NCBI RefSeq assembly: GCF_035582795.1
Contig: NC_134367.1
Coordinates: 312,501 to 376,500, forward strand
Direction of reading: 5' to 3'
DNA: 64,000 nucleotides
Source: Mycteria americana
Taxonomy: Eukaryota > Chordata > Aves > Ciconiiformes > Ciconiidae
The position numbers and the translations under genes were made by a program. Below are positions 48,992 to 60,343 of the stretch, one piece after another (the first letter of the stretch is position 1; each line of letters starts with the position of its first letter). A model generated the notes under the pieces. The model was not told where the DNA came from and ran no database searches. It saw nothing but the letters and a program-made list of their open reading frames with translations.

Positions 48992-51900
48992 CTGGAAAAC
49001 TGGGAGGGGTGAGCACCCCCTATGCAGCCCCCCATCAGTCCTGCCTCCTTCCCCTCACCCGCGGCCCACCAGCTCTGACCCCCACAGCAATGGCATCCAG
49101 CCCGCCTCCCCGGAAGCCTCTGCCAGCAAGCGGTGGGTGACCTCTCCCTCCGCAGCACCCAGCCATCACCCCAGCGGCACCGAGGGCTGGGCCAAGACAG
49201 TGCTCATCCCACCCGCAGCACACCACTGTAGTAGTCCCTTTCTAGCCCAAACGGAGTCCAATACATCGCATTGTATCAAGTAAAAGCGTATCAAAAGTAT
49301 CAAGGCTTGTGAAAGCCTCAGCCCGCAAGCGGTGAATGTTCACCCAGATCCACCGACCGTGCACTGAACTTGAACTTGGCTACGTGAAGGAAGGCCCCAA
49401 AACCGGTGCAAAGCAGAGAGATAAGGAGGCTTCAACCTTAGCAGAAGTCACAACCTTAGAGATAAGAGAAGAATCGGCCCGCCGAGAGACAATGAAAGGG
49501 CCCGATGAAGAACGGGAAGAACCCAGACCCTGATACTGCTACTGGTCCGAACTGTCTCCGGAGGGGAAGGGGAATCTGAATTGTAAGGGTACGATTGCCC
49601 AGGGCTTCCTTTGTTGGGGGTCCCTCTCCGGAGGCACCCGCCTCGAGCTGTTTTCACCGCTGAACCACTCAACAAATTCGTCTGGCGTACGTCGTATCGG
49701 AGACCCTGCTTCGGGAAACCTCGGGTCGAGCCAGAGGGGAGAGGAAGCGCCCGAGAGCGAGCGTGCGTGTGAGCGAGGAGTCGAGCAGGGCACCCGTCAG
49801 CTCCGGGGAGCTGCCGCTGCGAAGGGACTCGGTGTGAGCAGTTCAGGTCTCGGGTGCGCGTGCGACCCCCTGAACGCTGTGCGAGTGCTGGGGCAGCGGC
49901 TTCTCCTTCAACAGTTTGCCGACCCAGACGGGACCCTGGGCCAGCGCCCTCGGATCCTCCCGCCTCCAAACATCCAACTGCCGGCAGCAGGCGAATTCAC
50001 CGGGGACCTTTGGAGCGGGTGGCTCCGACAGGTGAGTGTCACAATTCCCTGAGCAGACCTGAGACTCGTGATCGGGGCGGTGCGTGGGCTGATAGCGTAA
50101 ACCGCACGAGCAGCACAAGTTGGTGCGTGGCCTGACCAGTGTAAAACACACATAAGTGAGACCCTGATACTAGGGGGGAAAAAAAAACAGAAAGACATGG
50201 GAAATGTACCCGGTAGAAAAGGGGACGCCCTTGGCCGAGGTCTTGCAGAATTGGGAGAGAATTTATGGTACAGCAGAATTATCTAAAAAGCGCGCAATCA
50301 AATTATACCAAGGTGAGCAGCCGTTTATTACAAGAATGGATCCACACAAATTAATGTATTTAAGTCATCGACTGGAGGATAGGTACCCATACCAAATGCA
50401 TTACTGGTATGTACGGCACGCATGGTCTGGGGAAAGAAAACTCCCAGGACAAAAGTAAAAAAAAGATAAAGGGGGTAATTGTAGCAGAAGCTACCAGAAA
50501 AAGAATTCCTGCGAGTAGTTCAACCCCACCTTATCTGTCTTCTTCTGACTCTCCTCCTCTTAACCCTCCGGCTGCCAGGCTCTTCCCTGTGACTGTGACC
50601 CAGGGTCCCAATCCTGCTGCTCCGCACCCTGGGGCCCTGGCGGAGGCTGTGCCAGTACTGGCCTTTACAGGGACCAGCCTGGGAAACCTGGTGACAGCGC
50701 TGTGGGGAAGCGAGATGCCCCGCCTCAGGGAAGACGCCGAGAGGTGTGCCCAACTAGGCTGGAATATATGTACGGAGTATGATCCGAATTGGAGTGACAC
50801 TCAGATACTATTAAGGGAACTCTTGCGCCCTGATGAAAGAGAGAAAATCATGAATAAGGATGCGGAATTGGCTAACAGGAGGGAGGAAACAGAAACCCCT
50901 GGCCAGCAAATGATCCAAACTGGGACTATAATCATGCAGCAGACCGAGCCGTTTGTCAGACAGGGCTCCGGAACTTGGTAGAAGCCATTAGAGTACTGGA
51001 CTAAAGTACAAGGACGCAGGCAGAGAGCATCCGAGTGATTTTGGGGGATGACTCCGACAAGCTCTGCTAAAATACAGAGGAATGACACTGCAGAATTTTA
51101 ATGACACGCTCACAATTAGCGTCTTTGTGGATCGGGTGGCACCTGATATATGGAATCACTTTAAAGAACACATGCCCGGGTGGCAGGGAGAGGATTTGCA
51201 AAGGATTCTGAGTATCGCTGTGTTTGTATACGATGGGCATGAGGAAAGGCAAAAAGCTGGGCAGATTAAAGAAAGGGAAAAAGCAAAAGAGCAGGAGGCC
51301 CATTTACTGGCCTCGGCTTTAGCAAGGAATTCGCAAGTGAGAGACACGGGGCGGGGAAAGGAGACTGGATACTGGGTCTGGGCTAAGATTTGGGAGAAAA
51401 GAAAGGGGATCAGGAAGGAATGCTGGAAGGGAGTGTTATTATTGTGGGAATTCAGGGCATATCCAGTGGGAATGCCCGCTCCGGCCGCGGGAGAGGGCAA
51501 AAGGAGGAAATTATCACCGGGAAGAACTGGCCCGGGAAGACTCACAATCACCATGACTGGAGGGAACAGACCCTGCGGATCTCGAAGGGGAAGCAGAAGG
51601 ACTGGGAATTTTTAATAGGTGGGCAACCCAATTGCATCTGCAGGGACAAATTATAGGTGAAGCTGAAGGTCGTGAAGTTGAATTCTTGGTAGATGAAGGA
51701 GCCACATTATCCCGTTTGAATTTTACCATGAAAGGGTCTTGGACCACAGACAGAATTTTAACACATGGAGCCACAGGACAGAGAGCAGAATTTGAGCAAA
51801 CCCCTATTAGTAACTATAGGAAACGAGTATATGGGGCGATTTGTATTGGCAGAGGATTCCCCAGCGTGCCTGCTAGGGAGAGATCTCTTGCAGGCTTTAG

Positions 51901-54900
51901 ATGTAGAATTACACTTGGTGCCCAAAGGAATAGATTTAATAATCATGGGAATGACTGTAGTCACTGGAAGCCCAAATAATGAGCTAAAAATACCAGAAGT
52001 ATTGAAATCCGTACCAACAAAGTTGTGGAGTAAAACTAGCATGGATGTGGGATTACTAGTTTCAGCTCAACCTGTAAACATAAAAACATTTAAAAAAAAA
52101 ACCCTCTGGCTGTGCAACAGTATCTGCTGCCCCGAGAAGCTGAGAAGAGCATTCAAAAGCAAACAGACGGGTATTTAGCCCAAGGAATTCTGAAGGTGTG
52201 TGTGTCACCGTACGGTACTCCTATACTCCCTGCAGAAAAGAACAGATTAGATGAAGACGGGGACCCGGAATACCGTTTTGTGCAAGACCTATGGGTAGTT
52301 AATCAACATGTAGCGACTTCGCATCCAGCACTGGGCAAGGTATTGTACTGTGACTGACCTAAGGCTGCCTTCTTTAGCATCCCTTCAGATGGGGACAGCC
52401 AACTTTTGTTTGCCTTTCTGTGGAAAGGACAATAATTAACCTGGACACGTCTCCCACAAGGGTTTGCAAGGTCTCCTACAATTTTTTCACAAATACTGAG
52501 AAATTATTCGAGACATAAAATTACCAGGCAAATCAGCCCTTGTACAATATGTAGATGATTTGCTAATAGCGAGTAAAGATGAGGACGCCTGTATAAAAGA
52601 CACGACACATCTATGTACTGCCTTAGCGGAGAAAGGTCATCGTGCATCTCCATCCAAAATTCAGCTGTGTCAGAAGGAAGTTAAATATTTAGGGTCTATC
52701 CTAAGGGAAGGGCAGGGAGGAATAGACCCAGAAAGAACAAAAGCTATAATAAAGCTTCCGCGTCCGCTCACAAAGAAACAGTTGCGAGGGTTCCTTGGAG
52801 CGGTGGGATTTTGTCGACCATGGATTCCTGGGTTGGGAGAATTAACAAGATCTGACAGAAGCAACAAGAAATGAGGAGGTAGAACCTATTGCGTGGGGTC
52901 TGGAAAGGGAGCAAGCTTTTAAAACAGTAAAAGGAGCTTTGGCATCAGCTCCTGCTCTTGGACTCCCCAACTACACAAAACCTTTTAATTTCCACATACA
53001 AGAGCGAGAAGGATAGCCAGTGGAGTAATAACGCAGAAACTGGGTCCACATCACAGGCCAGTCGCCTGTTGTTGAACGCAGCTTGATCCAGCGGCGGCAG
53101 GGGCACCAGCTGGTATTAGATCGGTAGCGGCAGCAGCGGCTCTATTGGAGAAGAGTCGCCCACTTATCTTAGGACATCCAGTGACCGTTTATGTCCCACA
53201 CGGAGTGGAGATACCATTGAAGCAATACGCGACCCAAGCATTGTCACCGCAGCGGGCACATGGGTATGGACTAACTCCAGTAATGGCAGATCACGTTACT
53301 CTGCAAAGATGCAACGCCCTGAATCCTGCGACGTTGTTACCGTTGCCTGATGAGGGGGAGGAACGTCATCAGCGCAAACAAGTAATGCTTACTTCTAGCA
53401 AACCACGAACAGATCTCACTGATGTTCCTTTGCGGAATCCAGACTCAGCTCTATTTGTAGACGGCTCATCCTACTACGTGCACGGACAACGACGGACTGG
53501 GTACGCCGTGGTCAGCCAAGGACAAGTGATGGAAGCTGAACCGCTCCCAGCAAGGCTGAGCGCACAAGGACCAAAACCGGTAGCCTCGACGCACACAGCT
53601 CATCTAGGAAAGGGAAAACGAGTCAGTATTTACACAGGCTCTCGGTATGCCTTCGGGGAACGCCATGCAATGGAATGTTATGGAAAGAACGAGGATTTTT
53701 CACATCATCAGAAAAAGAGTATCCAATGGAGAAGAAATACGCAATTTGCTGGAACTGGTCCAACTACCCAGAGAAATTGCTGTGATACGTTGCCCAGCCC
53801 GTACCAAAGACACTACAGAAATTAGTAAAGGAAACGCCTTAGCTGATCCAGCTGCGAGAGCTGCAGCCCGGCAACCTCTGAAGGAGCGTATGGTTGCAAT
53901 CTCCATGGACAATCAGAACGAATGGCCACATTTAAGAGACCCCAAAGCCACGTATGAAAAGGACTCTGCGGTAGAGTAAAAGAAACAATGGGAAAAGTGG
54001 GAAGCAGCACAAAATGACAGCGGAATATGGACAATTGGAGGAGAACCGATTTTGCCAAAGAAGTATTTAATTACCGTAGCTAGGTGGTTTCACGACAAAG
54101 CTCATGCAGGAGCAGAGGCAGTGGCTAACCAGGTACAAAAAAATACGGACAGCACCAGGAATTTGTGCCGCCGCAAAGAGGATCACCAGTAGCTGCCCAA
54201 CCTGCCGGAAGTTTTCAAGTACCAAGTCAAGCTCAGAGTTAGGGGGATGACCATGGGCCTATTTCCCTTTTCAGCGATTACAAATAGATTAGGCAGATAG
54301 GCCACCCGCCAGTGGATACAAACATTTATTAGTTATAGTAGATCAATTGTCAGGTTGGGTAGAAGCTTTCCCCACGAGAAAAGCAGATACAGGAGGAGTA
54401 GTAAAAGCGTTATTGAAGGAAATTATACCCAGATGTGGAGTTCCTGAATCAACTGAATCAGACAGGGGTGCCCATTTTACAGCAAATACAATCGATCAAC
54501 TATATAAGTCACTAGGTATGGAGAGGAACTTGCACACTCCCCATCGCCCACAATCCTCAGGACAGGTAGAAAGAAAGAACAGAACCTCAAAGGAAAAGGT
54601 AGCAAAAACATCTACAAACACAGGTTTGAAGCAGCTGGGCGCACTGCACTTAGCCCTGTGGGATGTGCGAAATGCCCCGTGACAACCCACGGGGCTGACA
54701 CCAGCAGAAATTCTCTTTGGGAGACATTTGGCCATACCAGGTCTTAGATCCCAGCTCAGAGCAGCCTGCTGGATGGAGTGAACGACTGACCCGGTGTGTT
54801 ATCAGTACGCAGAAACAGTTGACAGACCACAGGAAATATGCTAAACGGCGTCAGTCGGCACGACCTGAAGTACAGGTACATGATATACAGCCTGGGGATA

Positions 54901-57900
54901 AAGTTCTAGTAAAGATATTTTCTCAAAAGTCTAAGCTAAAGCCGCAATGGGAAGGGCCATATACTGGTTTGCTACGTTCTTACTTTGCTGTCAAAGTTTC
55001 AGGAAAAGAAAATTGGATACACCATTCACACGTCAAACGAGCGAGGGATAGCCAACTGGCGGACAAAGAACTGATTTCTGAAGACCCCTTGCAACAATGA
55101 CAATTAAGCGAGAGCTCACTGCTCGTGGTGACAGCAACCCTAACAACCGTCACCGCATGGTTAAGTATAAAAAAGATGGATGACCCCGAGTGGATGAAGG
55201 TTGTCAGCAATAAAGGGAAAAGAGTCTACCTAGGTTATCAGGAAGTAGCTGGTTTAGTCCCTTGGGAACCAGAAAGAGAGACTCTCATTGTCTGCTCTGG
55301 AATAGATACAGTTCAGGATTTAATTCTGGTAGAATTGACTAGTAGGGAAAAAATCAGAGTGTTCTGATAAAAGCAGCTGCTGTTTAACACTAGACTCCAG
55401 GTGCTGTGTGCAGGAAAACCCTAGATTAAATGTTAATACGGTATTTGTCAATGTAACTTGTGAAACTACTATGCCAATATTGACAACTCTCTCTCCAACC
55501 ACGTTACATCCCATGATAACAGTAGTATGCTTAGCTTTATTGTGTTACTTGTAATCATCTTCTATATACGAACATGGTGGTTAATTGTTTGTCTCGAAAG
55601 AATTTGCGACCTCTCTTTGTCTGACATATTAAGCAGGAATGCTTGATAAAAAAAACAGAGAGGGCTGTTGTAGTAGTCCCTTTCTAGCCCAAACGGAGTC
55701 CAATACATCGCATTGTATCAAGTAAAAGCGTATCAAAAGTATCAAGGCTTGTGAAAGCCTCAGCCCGCAAGCTGTGAACGTTCACCCAGATCCACCGACC
55801 GTGCACTGAACTTGAACTTGGCTACGTGAAGGAAGGCCCCAAAACCGGTGCAAAGCAGAGAGATAAGGAGGCTTCAACCTTAGCAGAAGTCACAACCTTA
55901 GAGATAAGAGAAGAATCGGCCCGCCGAGAGACAATGAAAGGGCCCGATGAAGAACGGGAAGAACCCAGACCCTGATACTGCTACTGGTCCGAACTGTCTC
56001 CGGAGGGGAAGGGGAATCTGAATTGTAAGGGTACGATTGCCCAGGGCTTCCTTTGTTGGGGGTCCCTCTCCGGAGGCACCCGCCTCGAGCTGTTTTCACC
56101 GCTGAACCACTCAACAAATTTGTCTGGCGTACGTCGTATCGGAGACCCTGCTTCGGGAAACCTCGGGTCGAGCCAGAGGGGAGAGGAAGCGCCCGAGAGC
56201 GAGCGTGTGTGTGAGCGAGGAGTCGAGCAGGGCACCCGTCAGCTCCGAGGAGCTGCCGCTGCGAAGGGACTCGGTGTGAGCAGTTCAGGTCTCGGGTGCG
56301 CGTGCGACCCCCTGAACGCTGTGCGAGTGCTGGGGCAGCGGCTTCTCCTTCGACACCACCACACGCCTCCTCCCACGCCACGCACCGAGATGGGCCACCA
56401 GCCGCATCAGGCAGCAATACCTTCAGCAACTCCTTGTTCGCAAAAGCCAGTATCCCTTCAAACACGATGACGTTGGCCCCATACACCGTTTTCTGTGGGC
56501 AGACAAGAGCCGTCCTCATCCCGCCGCCCTCACGCGCACTGCAGCAACGCCAACACTCGGCGCCGGCAGCACCTCAACCCCCGACCCATGCTGGGCTCTC
56601 ACCACCCGTGGGCGGAACTCCTCATAACCACCCCACCTTTAAGGGCCCTTTTTCTCACCCCCGCACTCGATACCCCAGCCCCGCACTGACCCAGAACCCA
56701 GAGCCTTGCTCCAGAACCACAAACCGCTGCCCAACACCCCGCCCCCGCGCTCCTTCATGCTCCGCACTGCAGCCTCTCCCCGAACTCTGCGCTGGTCCCT
56801 GCTTCCACGTCCATCTCTGTGCTCCCTCCCTGCCTCTACACCCCCAGTCCCCCCACAGTGACCCTCCCACACCCGATGGCCCCCAGCCCCTCCCTCCCTT
56901 TGCCCTCCCAGGCCCCACAGTCCCCAGACTCCCTACCCCTGCCCCACAGGTCGCGTCCCCTGCCCGGGGGCTCTCCCCACAGCACCTGGCCCCCCCGCCC
57001 TCCCAGGGCCCGGCTTGGCTCCCCTGTGGCACCCACCCACTCGCGGCGGCGGCTGTGCGTGGTGAAGTCGTAGACCGGCACCTTCACGCTCTTGCCCTTC
57101 TTGAGCTTGCGGAGGACGCTGATGAGCAGCTCGAAGTCGAAGGCGTCGGGGTGGTCGAAGTTGTAGTCGCTGCGGGCCGCCAGCGCCTGCTGCCCCTCGT
57201 CCAGCACCTGCGGGCACCGTCACCGCTCAGCGCCGCGCCGGCCCCCCCCGACCCGCGGGGCCCCAGCCCTCACCTTGTAGAAGGAGTCCATGGAGAGCAG
57301 CACGACCCAGGGCACGTCCAGCGCCTCTATGATCCGCGTCGCCACCGTCGTCTTGCCCGAGGCGCTGCCGCCGCACAGGCCTGGGGACAAGAGGGCGGTG
57401 GCACCGCGGCGGCCGCGGCTCCACCGTTTCCCCGGCTCCATCCCGGCTCCCGCCCCGGTCCCGGTCCCGGCTCCGGCTCCGGCTCCGACCCCATCACTTC
57501 CCTGGCCGTGGCTCAGGGCCCGGCTTCATCATTTCCCCAGTCCCGGCTCCAGCTCCCGCCGCGGCCCCGGCTCCATCCCCTCCCCAGCCCGGCCCCGGCC
57601 CCGGCTCTGGCTCCAGCCCGGCCCCGGCCCCGGCTCTGGCTCCATCCCCTCCCCATCCCTTCCCCTTCCCCATCCCCTCCCCAGCCCGGCCCCGGCCCCG
57701 GCCCGCCGCTCACCGATGACGAAGGCCTCGTCCACGGGCGCGCCGGTCTCGCTGTACCAGGGCGGCCGCCCGGCCGTGTAGATCGTCCGCTTGCTGGTGC
57801 GCAGCAGCGGCGGCTCCGGCTTGCACTGGCTGGCGGTTCTCCGCCGCGGGGACGGCGCCAGCGGCAGCCGGCTCAGCAGCGAGCCCAGCGGGCCGGGGCC

Positions 57901-57960
57901 GCGCTCGGGGCCCGCCGCGCCCCACGCGCCGCGCCGCTCCTCCGCGCCCGCCGCCGCCAT
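39830..57960 (-). CDS. UCKL1-family uridine-cytidine kinase-like protein (second paralogue)
   Basis: Fused uridine kinase/uracil phosphoribosyltransferase-like protein close to UCKL1. Fourteen minus-strand exons: 57714-57960, 57274-57380, 57037-57207, 56421-56492, 48802-48991, 48631-48692, 48087-48103, 47194-47292, 41016-41109, 40842-40904, 40496-40618, 40311-40418, 40067-40223 and 39830-39903. They sum to 1584 nt, all in phase, giving 527 aa (human UCKL1 548). The N-terminal P-loop kinase has the Walker A motif GGSASGKTT; the C-terminal UPRT-like half has [11 protein letters not shown] and [18 protein letters not shown]. The protein matches UCKL1 strongly over its length but ends [13 protein letters not shown] rather than the acidic human tail. 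In human, UCKL1 is on chromosome 20 next to DNAJC5. This copy beside DNAJC5G is therefore best read as a duplicate, uckl1b-like. Intron 4 carries an ERV. Confidence 0.88.
41110..47193 (-). other. Intron 8 of the UCKL1-like gene, about 6.1 kb
   Basis: Lower GC than the rest of the window, with no recognisable exon, RNA gene, LINE or retroviral segment. It contains an A-rich stretch near 42060-42130. Confidence 0.5.
49227..49913 (+). repeat. 5' LTR of the ERV
   Basis: 687 bp, TG at the left end and CA at the right, preceded by the duplicated CCAC. Followed within a few bases by a segment resembling a tRNA primer-binding site (TTTGCCGACCCAGACGGGA); the tRNA is not settled. Confidence 0.92.
50197..51640 (+). 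mobile_element. ERV gag region (fossil)
   Basis: Begins with a myristoylation-type MGN start. A matrix-like N-terminus ([10 protein letters not shown]), a proline-rich middle, a capsid-like part with WARNing-free family features such as LREGWGRFW-type spacing not clearly seen, and a CCHC zinc knuckle near 51435-51480 are recognisable. It is broken in several places. Confidence 0.7.
51640..55100 (+). mobile_element. ERV pol region (fossil)
   Basis: Protease-like segment near 51620-51900. Reverse transcriptase from about 52080, with the YVDD catalytic box at about 52547-52558 and an [10 protein letters not shown] segment typical of gamma/epsilon-like RT connection regions near 53320. RNase H follows at about 53440-53860. 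Integrase runs about 54000-55100, with a VEAFPTRKA...GVP.....DRGAHF core and a WEGPYTGLL...WIHHSHVK segment of the gammaretroviral GPY/F type. The region carries multiple breaks. Confidence 0.85.
55101..55668 (+). mobile_element. ERV region after pol, no complete env
   Basis: About 570 bp between the end of integrase and the 3' LTR, too short for an envelope gene. A hydrophobic stretch near 55520-55570 could be an env TM remnant. The A/G-rich run at about 55646-55664 is the likely polypurine tract. Confidence 0.55.
55669..56355 (+). repeat. 3' LTR of the ERV
   Basis: 687 bp, same length as the 5' LTR and about 99% identical. It is followed by the second CCAC duplication. Its right end is only about 65 bp from the exon 4 splice donor of the host gene (donor reading on the minus strand after 56421). 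Confidence 0.92.
56421..57960 (-). other. Kinase-half exons 1-4 of the UCKL1-like gene
   Basis: Exon 1 codes a basic, Pro-rich N-terminus and the segment [15 protein letters not shown]. Exon 2 carries the P-loop [14 protein letters not shown] and MDSFYK. Exon 3 carries [15 protein letters not shown] and [12 protein letters not shown], typical of uridine kinases. Exon 4 carries [14 protein letters not shown]. These are the ATP- and nucleoside-binding elements. Confidence 0.88.
57425..57712 (+). repeat. GGCTCC/CCCCGG-rich imperfect repeats in intron 1 of the UCKL1-like gene
   Basis: Short imperfect repeats of CCGGCCCCGGCCCCGGCTCT and GGCTCCATCCCCTCCCCA fill the 560-bp region between exon 1 and exon 2. 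A longer unit of about 30 bp recurs at least three times. Confidence 0.75.
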
Positions 57961-58289
57961 CTCCGCGCGCCGCCACGAGCCGCGGGGGCTGCCGGGAGGG
58001 GCCGCGGCCGCACGCGGCGCCGGGCGGCCCCGCCCCGCGCCCCACGCGAGCCCCGTGGGCCCCGCGCCGCGGGCGCCCCCACCCCCACCCGCGCTGCCGG
58101 GGCGTCTCCCGCCGGGCCCCGTGGGCCGGCAGCCGGGACCGCCGCGCCGGGGCCTCCGCGGGCTCCCGCGGGGCTCCCGGGCCCCCTCCCCGGCACTGCC
58201 CCCGCGGCCCCGCGCCCGACAGCCACGGACCCGCGGGGACCCCGCCGGGGTTCCCCCGGTCCAGCCCCCGGCTCCGGCCGGGCCGCCCG

Positions 58290-59530
58290 GAGCCGCTGCC
58301 CAGGACCGCGACCAGAGTCTCCAGGGACGGAGACCCCACCACCTCCCTGGGCAGCCTGTGCCCGTGTCACCCTCGCACTGAGGAGCGTGTCCCCGTGTCC
58401 AGAGGGACCCTCCCGTGGCCCAGTTTGTGCCCGTGGGCTCTGGTCCTGGCACTGGGCACCACTGGAAGAGCCTGTCTCCATCCTCTTGGCACCCTCCCTG
58501 CGGGTATTTATAGACGTGGATTCAACTCCCTGAGCCAGCTCTGCCCCAGGCTGAGCAGTCCCAGCTCCCCCAGCCTTTCCTCATAGCAGAGATGCTCCAG
58601 TCCTTCAGCATCTTGGCGGCCCCTTGCTGGACTCCCTCCAGTCCGTCCCTGTCCCTCTTGGACTGGGGAGCCCAGCGCTGGAGCCAGCACTCCCGGGGTG
58701 GCCTCGCCAGTGCCGAGCAGAGGGGAAGGATCCCCTCCCTCCACCTCCTGGCAACCCTCCTAATGTAGCCCCGGACGCCATTCGTCGCCTTTGCGGCAAG
58801 GGCGCATTGCTGGTTCATGGTCAACTCGGTGTCCACCAGGACCGCCGGGGCCCTTTCTGCTGAGCTGCTTTCCAACTGGGTGGCCCCCAGCAGGTACTGG
58901 TGCTACGGGGCTGTTCCTCCCCAGGGGCAGGACTTGGCACTTCCCCCTGCTGAACTTCATGAGGTTCCTGCCAGCCCATGTCTCCAGCCTGGCCAGATCC
59001 CTCTGCACTACAGAGCAGCACGACCCTCTGGTGTACAGCTGCTCCTCCCAGCTTGGCGTCATCTACAAACTTGCTGAGGGTACACTCTGCCCCATCCTCC
59101 AGATCATTAGTGAAGAGGTGAAATGAGACTGGACCCAGTATTGACCCCTGGGGTACCCCGGTCGTTGCTGGCCTCCAACTAGACTTTGTGCCACTGACCA
59201 CCACCCTCTGGGCCTGGCCAGGCAGCCAGTTTTCCATGCACCTCACCGTCTGCTCATCCAGCTCACACTTCAACAGCTTCTCTAGGAGGATCTTACGGGA
59301 CACTGGGTCGCAAGCCTCGATGAAGTCCGGGTAGACGACGTCCCCCGCGCTGCCCTCGCCTGCCAGGCCCGTCCTCTCACCACAGAAGGCCATCGGGCTG
59401 GCCAGGCACAACTCCCCTTGGCGAAGCCACGCTGGCTTCTCCCAATGACTTTCTCGTCCTTCATGTGCTTAGAAACGGTTCCCAGGATTAGCTGTCCCAT
59501 TGCCGTCCCAGGGGCAGAGGTGAGGCGCAC
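58290..59530 (-). mobile_element. CR1 LINE fragment with reverse transcriptase, antisense to SLC30A3
   Basis: About 1.24 kb reads on the minus strand as the C-terminal half of CR1 ORF2, with a long open stretch (59411-58821) and flanking pieces. Recognisable in order: [46 protein letters not shown], and [12 protein letters not shown], the RT active-site box (FADD in most copies). Then follow [17 protein letters not shown] and NQQCALAAKATNG. It is 5'-truncated. It lies between the divergent UCKL1-like gene and SLC30A3. Confidence 0.88.
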
Positions 59531-60343
59531 CCCCTGTACCTAAACTGTCCTCCCCATACCTGAGCAGTCCCCCCCGTACCCAACAGCCCCCCTATGAAAA
59601 CAGCCCCCTCACACAAACAGCCCCCCCATATCCAAGCAGTCCCCCTGCACCCGGACAGCCTCCCCCTACCCAAGCAGCTCCCCTGTTCCTGACCGCCCCC
59701 GCACACCCCGCCAGCCCCCACACCCCGTCAGCCCCCCCGCAGAAGTTAACCGGAGCGCCCCGCGCCGCCCCGGCCCCCGGCACAGCCCCGGCCCTCCCGG
59801 CCAGAGCCGGTGCTGCTGCCCGGCGCCTTCCCTGGGCCGAGCGGGGCCGAGCGGCGCCGGTGCAGTCCTGCGGCCCCAGGCAGTCTCGGCTGGACCCGCG
59901 GGGTCACCGCCCCACGCCCCCCCGTGCCCTTGGCCGGTGTCTCCCCGGCCGCCCGCCCGCCCCGGTGCCCGGAGCGGCGGCACCGCCGGGTGGGACCCCT
60001 CTGCCCCGGGCCGGGGCCGCGCTGCCGGCGCTCCTCCGGGGCAGAGCCGGGGAGCGCGGGGGGTGCCGGCTCCCCCCGACCCCCTCCCGGGCCGGTCCCC
60101 CCGCAGCCCCCCGGCCCGGCCCCGCCCGCCCCCAGGCGCTGTCCTGCGCGCGGCCCGGGAGAGGGGCGGGGCCAGGCGGCGGGGGCGGGGCCCGAGCCCC
60201 CGCTCCATTCTCCCTCCGGCCGGTGGGCCTGGGGGCGGGGCCGCGGCAGGGGGCGGTGCTGCGGGCAGGGGCGGGGCCGCGGGCAGGGGGCGGGGCCTCG
60301 GCGGTCCCGGCGGCGGGTGCCCGCGGTGCCGCTCGCCCGCGGC
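59531..60343. promoter_or_regulatory. SLC30A3 upstream CpG-rich region
   Basis: GC-rich, with many CpG and GGGGCGGGG (Sp1-like) boxes at about 60165-60300. A pyrimidine-rich C-tract region at 59560-59700 separates it from the CR1. The transcription start is not determined. A GGCGCTGTCC at 60136-60145 is a lone RE1 half-site. Confidence 0.5.

Larger units (their letters stand above)
49227..56355 (+). mobile_element. Gammaretrovirus-like endogenous retrovirus, broken, antisense in intron 4
   Basis: A proviral fossil of about 7.13 kb, class I (gammaretrovirus-related). Two 687-bp LTRs begin TGTAGTAG and end ACA, and flank an interior with gag and pol but no full env. A 4-bp target duplication, CCAC, lies at 49223-49226 and 56356-56359; gammaretroviral integrases are known to make 4-bp duplications. 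The LTRs differ at about 6 sites (roughly 99% identical). With an assumed avian rate near 2e-9 per site per year this gives an insertion age of about 1-3 million years. The interior carries a dozen or more breaks, so it looks non-functional. Transcription would be opposite to the host gene. The interior 3' edge has a polypurine stretch just before the 3' LTR. Confidence 0.92.

Noticed and set aside
55101-55668. Envelope gene of the ERV
   Set aside because: The space after pol is only about 570 bp and no SU/TM architecture can be read; at most a remnant.
56296-58533. 745-codon plus-strand open frame
   Set aside because: It runs across the 3' LTR edge, exons 4 to 1 of the UCKL1-like gene read antisense, and a CR1; composition is Pro/Ala/Arg-rich with no domain.
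60136-60145. RE1 motif near SLC30A3
   Set aside because: Only the half GGCGCTGTCC is present; the second half is missing, so it is too weak to call.
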